This document shows, one piece after another, positions 61,811 through 64,000 of a DNA stretch of 64,000 bases. A program made the position numbers and the translations under genes. Origin of the DNA: Liolophura sinensis (Eukaryota > Mollusca > Polyplacophora > Chitonida > Chitonidae); NCBI RefSeq assembly GCF_032854445.1, contig NW_027018077.1, positions 27,295-91,294 on the forward strand, in the 5' to 3' direction. The notes beneath the pieces were generated by a model. That model made no database searches. It had not been told where the DNA came from and saw nothing but the letters and a program-made list of their open reading frames with translations. Numbering within the stretch: position 1 is the first letter of the stretch; the number at the start of each line of letters is the position of its first letter.

Positions 61811-62908
61811 ATCAATGATCATTTATGTCATAATCACGTGCCCAGCAACGGCTCTTACTCCATGGAAACCAGGGATATTTGCAATTTTTTAACAGCTACC
61901 GATGCCTGGCTCAATTCCACATTTTTTGGCACCTTATAAATGTGGGTCAGTGTTTAGTTGTACTTTTCACAGCAGACTGTATCAAGTACCTTGTGTTTTT
62001 TATGTACAAATGGTCTGGTTTTTCTACACGTAGATAAAGACATTAAGATTGTCTTGCACTTAGAAGTAAGGCAATTGCTGGGTGAGTTAAATGGGCTTGG
62101 CCCAAAGATTTGACGTCTTCTGGGCTACCGATGGGCACATAACTTATAGTCAAAAGTTGAATATAGTAATGACCAGTCGCGATTGTACAGAGTACAGTGT
62201 AGCCGATTTCAATTAACAAAAAGACAAGGCAAAAATGCAAAAGTGGAAAAACTGTTCCAGTGCTGCTGGTAAGAGGCTAATCCGACGTATTTTGTGACGA
62301 GAAATCGAATGGTGCAAACCGCGTTGCTCTCCGACCAATACTTTTGGCTGTAGCGACAGATCAATGATCATTTATGTCATAATCACGTGCCCAGCAACGG
62401 CTCTTACTCCATGGAAACCAGGGATATTTGCAATTTTTTAACAGCTACCGATGCCTGGCCCAATTCCACATTTTTTGGCACCTTATAAATGTGGGTCAGT
62501 GTTTAGTTGTACTTTTCACAGCAGACTGTATCAAGTACCTTGTGTTTTTTATGTACAAATGGTCTGGTTTTTCTACACGTAGATAAAGACATTAAGATTG
62601 TCTTGCACTTAGAAGTAAGGCAATTGCTGGGTGAGTTAAATGGGCTTAGCCCAAAGATTTGACGTCTTCTGGGCTACCGATGGGCACATAACTTATAGTC
62701 AAAAGTTGAATATAGTAATGACCAGTCGCGATTGTACAGAGTACAGTGTAGCCGATTTCAATTAACAAAAAGACAAGGCAAAAATGCAAAAGTGGAAAAA
62801 CTGTTCCAGTGCTGCTGGTAAGAGGCTAATCCGACGTATTTTGTGACGAGAAATCGAATGGTGCAAACCGCGTTGCTCTCCGACCAATACTTTTGGCTGT
62901 AGTGACAA
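61811..62908. repeat. Adjacent T3 monomer duplication
   Basis: Two successive T3 monomers (61811, 62360) share agctaccgatg, cacattttttggc, ccgatgggcac and agacaaggc. They differ at ggctcaa versus ggcccaa and at ggcccaaag versus agcccaaag. In both, the third unit of the neighbouring trimer appears to have been amplified on its own. Confidence 0.85.
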
Positions 62909-64000
62909 TTGAATGATCATTTATGTCATAATCACGTGCACAGCAACGGCTCTTACTCCATGGAAACCAGGGAAATTTGCAATTTTTCAACAGCTGCCGA
63001 TGCCTGGCTCAATTCCGCATCTTTTGGCACCTTACTGAAGTGGGTTAGTGTTCAGTTGTACTTTTTACAGCAGACTGTATCAAGTACCTTGTGTTTTTCA
63101 CGTACAAATGGTGTGGTTTTTCTACACGTAGATAAAGACATTGAGATTGTCTTGGACTTAGAAGTAAGACAATTGCTGGGTGAGTTAAATGGGCTTAGCC
63201 GAAAGATTTGACGTCTTCTGGGCTACCGAAGGGCACATAACTTATAGTCAAAAGTTGAATATAGTAATGATCATTCGCGATTGTACAGAGTACAGTTTAG
63301 CCGATTTCAATTAACAAAAAGACCAGGCAAAAATGCAAAAGTGGACAAACTGTTCCAGTGCTACTAGTAAGAGCCTAATCCGACGTATTTTGTGACGAGA
63401 AATCGAATGGTGCAATCCGCGTTGCTCTCCGACCAATACTTTTGGCTGTAGCGACAATTGAATGATCATTGATATCATAATCACGTGCCCAGCAACGGCT
63501 CTTACTCCATGGAAACCAGGGAAATTTGCAATTTTTCAACAGCTGCCGATGCCTGGCTCAATTCCGCATCTTTTGGCACCTTACTGAAGTGGGTTAGTGT
63601 TCAGTTGTACTTTTTACAGCAGACTGTATCAAGTACCTTGTGTTTTTTATGTACAAATGGTCTGGTTTTTCTACACGTAGAAAAAGAAAATGAGATTGTC
63701 TTGGACTTAGAAGTAAGACAATTGCTGGGTGAGTTAAATGGGCTTAGCCGAAAGATTTGACGTCTTCTGGGCTACCGAAGGGCACATAACTTATAGTCAA
63801 AAGTTGAATATAGTAATGATCATTCGCGATTGTACAGAGTACAGTGTAGCCGATTTCAATTAACAAAAAGACCAGGTAAAAATGCAAAAGTGGAAAAACT
63901 GTTCTAGTGCTGCTGGTAAGAGGCTAATCCGACGTATTTTGTGACGAGAAATCGAATGGTGCAAACCGCGTTGCTCTCCGACCAATACTTTTGGCTGTAG
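62909..64000. repeat. Terminal pair of T1 monomers with gtaatgatcattcgcg marker
   Basis: Both monomers (62909 and the right-edge partial 63458) carry tgatcattcgcg in place of tgaccagtcgcg, near 63267 and 63816. I do not see this change elsewhere. Monomer 63458 also has gtagaaaaagaaaatgag, related to the gtagaaaaggacaatgag variant of 39324, 43717 and 47011. The last monomer stops six bases short of a full unit, so the array continues to the right. Confidence 0.85.

Larger units (their letters stand above)
1..64000. repeat. 549-bp satellite DNA array, head to tail, whole window
   Basis: The same 549-bp unit recurs in one orientation across the whole window. Taking the AT-rich palindrome tgatca region as the register, monomers start at: 345, 894, 1443, 1992, 2541, 3090, 3639, 4188, 4737, 5286, 5835, 6384, 6933, 7482, 8031, 8580, 9129, 9678, 10227, 10774, 11323, 11872, 12421, 12972, 13517, 14069, 14618, 15167, 15716, 16265, 16814, 17363, 17912, 18461, 19010, 19559, 20111, 20655, 21204, 21753, 22302, 22851, 23400, 23949, 24498, 25047, 25596, 26145, 26694, 27243, 27792, 28341, 28890, 29439, 29988, 30537, 31086, 31635, 32184, 32733, 33282, 33831, 34380, 34929, 35479, 36029, 36578, 37127, 37676, 38225, 38774, 39324, 39873, 40422, 40971, 41521, 42070, 42619, 43168, 43717, 44266, 44815, 45364, 45913, 46462, 47011, 47560, 48109, 48658, 49207, 49756, 50306, 50855, 51404, 51953, 52503, 53052, 53601, 54152, 54701, 55252, 55800, 56341, 56890, 57439, 57981, 58530, 59079, 59621, 60170, 60719, 61261, 61811, 62360, 62909, 63458. 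Departures from 549 are explained by small visible indels. No unrelated sequence interrupts the array. The family is not one I recognise; a role in heterochromatin or at a centromere is inference. Confidence 0.98.

Noticed and set aside
1-64000. CRISPR array or bacterial repeat locus
   Set aside because: The unit is 549 bp with no alternation of short constant repeats and unique spacers, and no cas-like gene is present.
1-64000. CENP-B box
   Set aside because: I looked for the core TTCG-N4-A-N2-CGGG on both strands of the monomer and found no match, including around the ...aaatcgaatgg segment.
1-64000. rDNA spacer, tRNA or 5S gene cluster
   Set aside because: No rRNA segment, no tRNA A/B boxes of the usual form, and no cloverleaf could be drawn. 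T-runs exist but are simply part of the satellite.
1-64000. Telomeric repeats or a transposon origin with terminal repeats
   Set aside because: No TTAGGG-like tracts. The monomer shows no terminal inverted repeats, target-site duplications or transposase and reverse-transcriptase motifs.

Overview
The window is a single, uninterrupted satellite-DNA array. A monomer of about 549 bp is repeated head to tail from the first base to the last: 115 complete copies (345-63457), the end of one copy at the left edge (1-344) and a nearly complete copy at the right edge (63458-64000). A hand count of one monomer (45364-45912) gives about 41% GC and roughly 18-19 CpG sites. I see no protein-coding gene, rRNA, tRNA, CRISPR array, transposon insertion or inverted segment. 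The recurring short reading frames arise because 549 is divisible by three, so each chance ORF recurs in phase in copy after copy. Copies differ by amino-acid-changing substitutions, shared in-frame stops and indels, with no sign of coding constraint.

Tens of kilobases of complex tandem satellite with higher-order repeat (HOR) structure point to a eukaryotic nuclear chromosome, in heterochromatin such as a centromere, pericentromere, subtelomere, or sex or B chromosome. I do not recognise the monomer and cannot name the species. CpG is not strongly depleted, although several subfamily-defining differences look like CpG decay.

Monomers fall into three start types. T1 starts ttgaatgatcat, T2 starts ttgattgatcat, and T3 starts atcaatgatcat. 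Internal markers subdivide them. These types form HOR blocks whose period changes along the array. From left to right: (i) 1-3.6 kb, a mixed area with a partial 3-mer repeat; (ii) 3.64-10.23 kb, two almost identical 6-mers of 3,294 bp, with a partial third copy to about 12.9 kb; (iii) 10.77-23.95 kb, a 13-mer of 7,138 bp followed by a copy shortened to 11 monomers, and the start of a third copy; (iv) 25.0-31.2 kb, a mosaic of shuffled modules; (v) 31.6-35.2 kb, more individual monomers without a close local partner; (vi) 36.0-44.3 kb, a 7-mer followed by a version with one extra monomer; (vii) 43.2-48.8 kb, a 6-mer of 3,294 bp repeated twice; (viii) 47.9-55.5 kb, a 7-mer of about 3,845 bp repeated twice; (ix) 55.8-61.8 kb, a 3-mer of about 1,640 bp repeated four times, with the middle copies almost identical; (x) 61.8-64.0 kb, an adjacent single-monomer duplication and two related end monomers. 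Several monomers are clear left/right chimeras of two subfamilies, which is the expected trace of unequal crossing-over or gene conversion.

The most interesting candidates are: a CACGTG box that appears invariant among more variable flanks (most copies match the yeast CDEI consensus); a palindrome of 10 bp in T1 that becomes a perfect 16 bp in many T3 monomers; a cluster of crossover breakpoints at about monomer positions 81-127; a monomer length equal to three 183-bp nucleosome repeats; and splice-like donor and acceptor signals in every copy. Clusters of homopolymer indels, especially at 12.0-13.9 kb, may be assembly errors.
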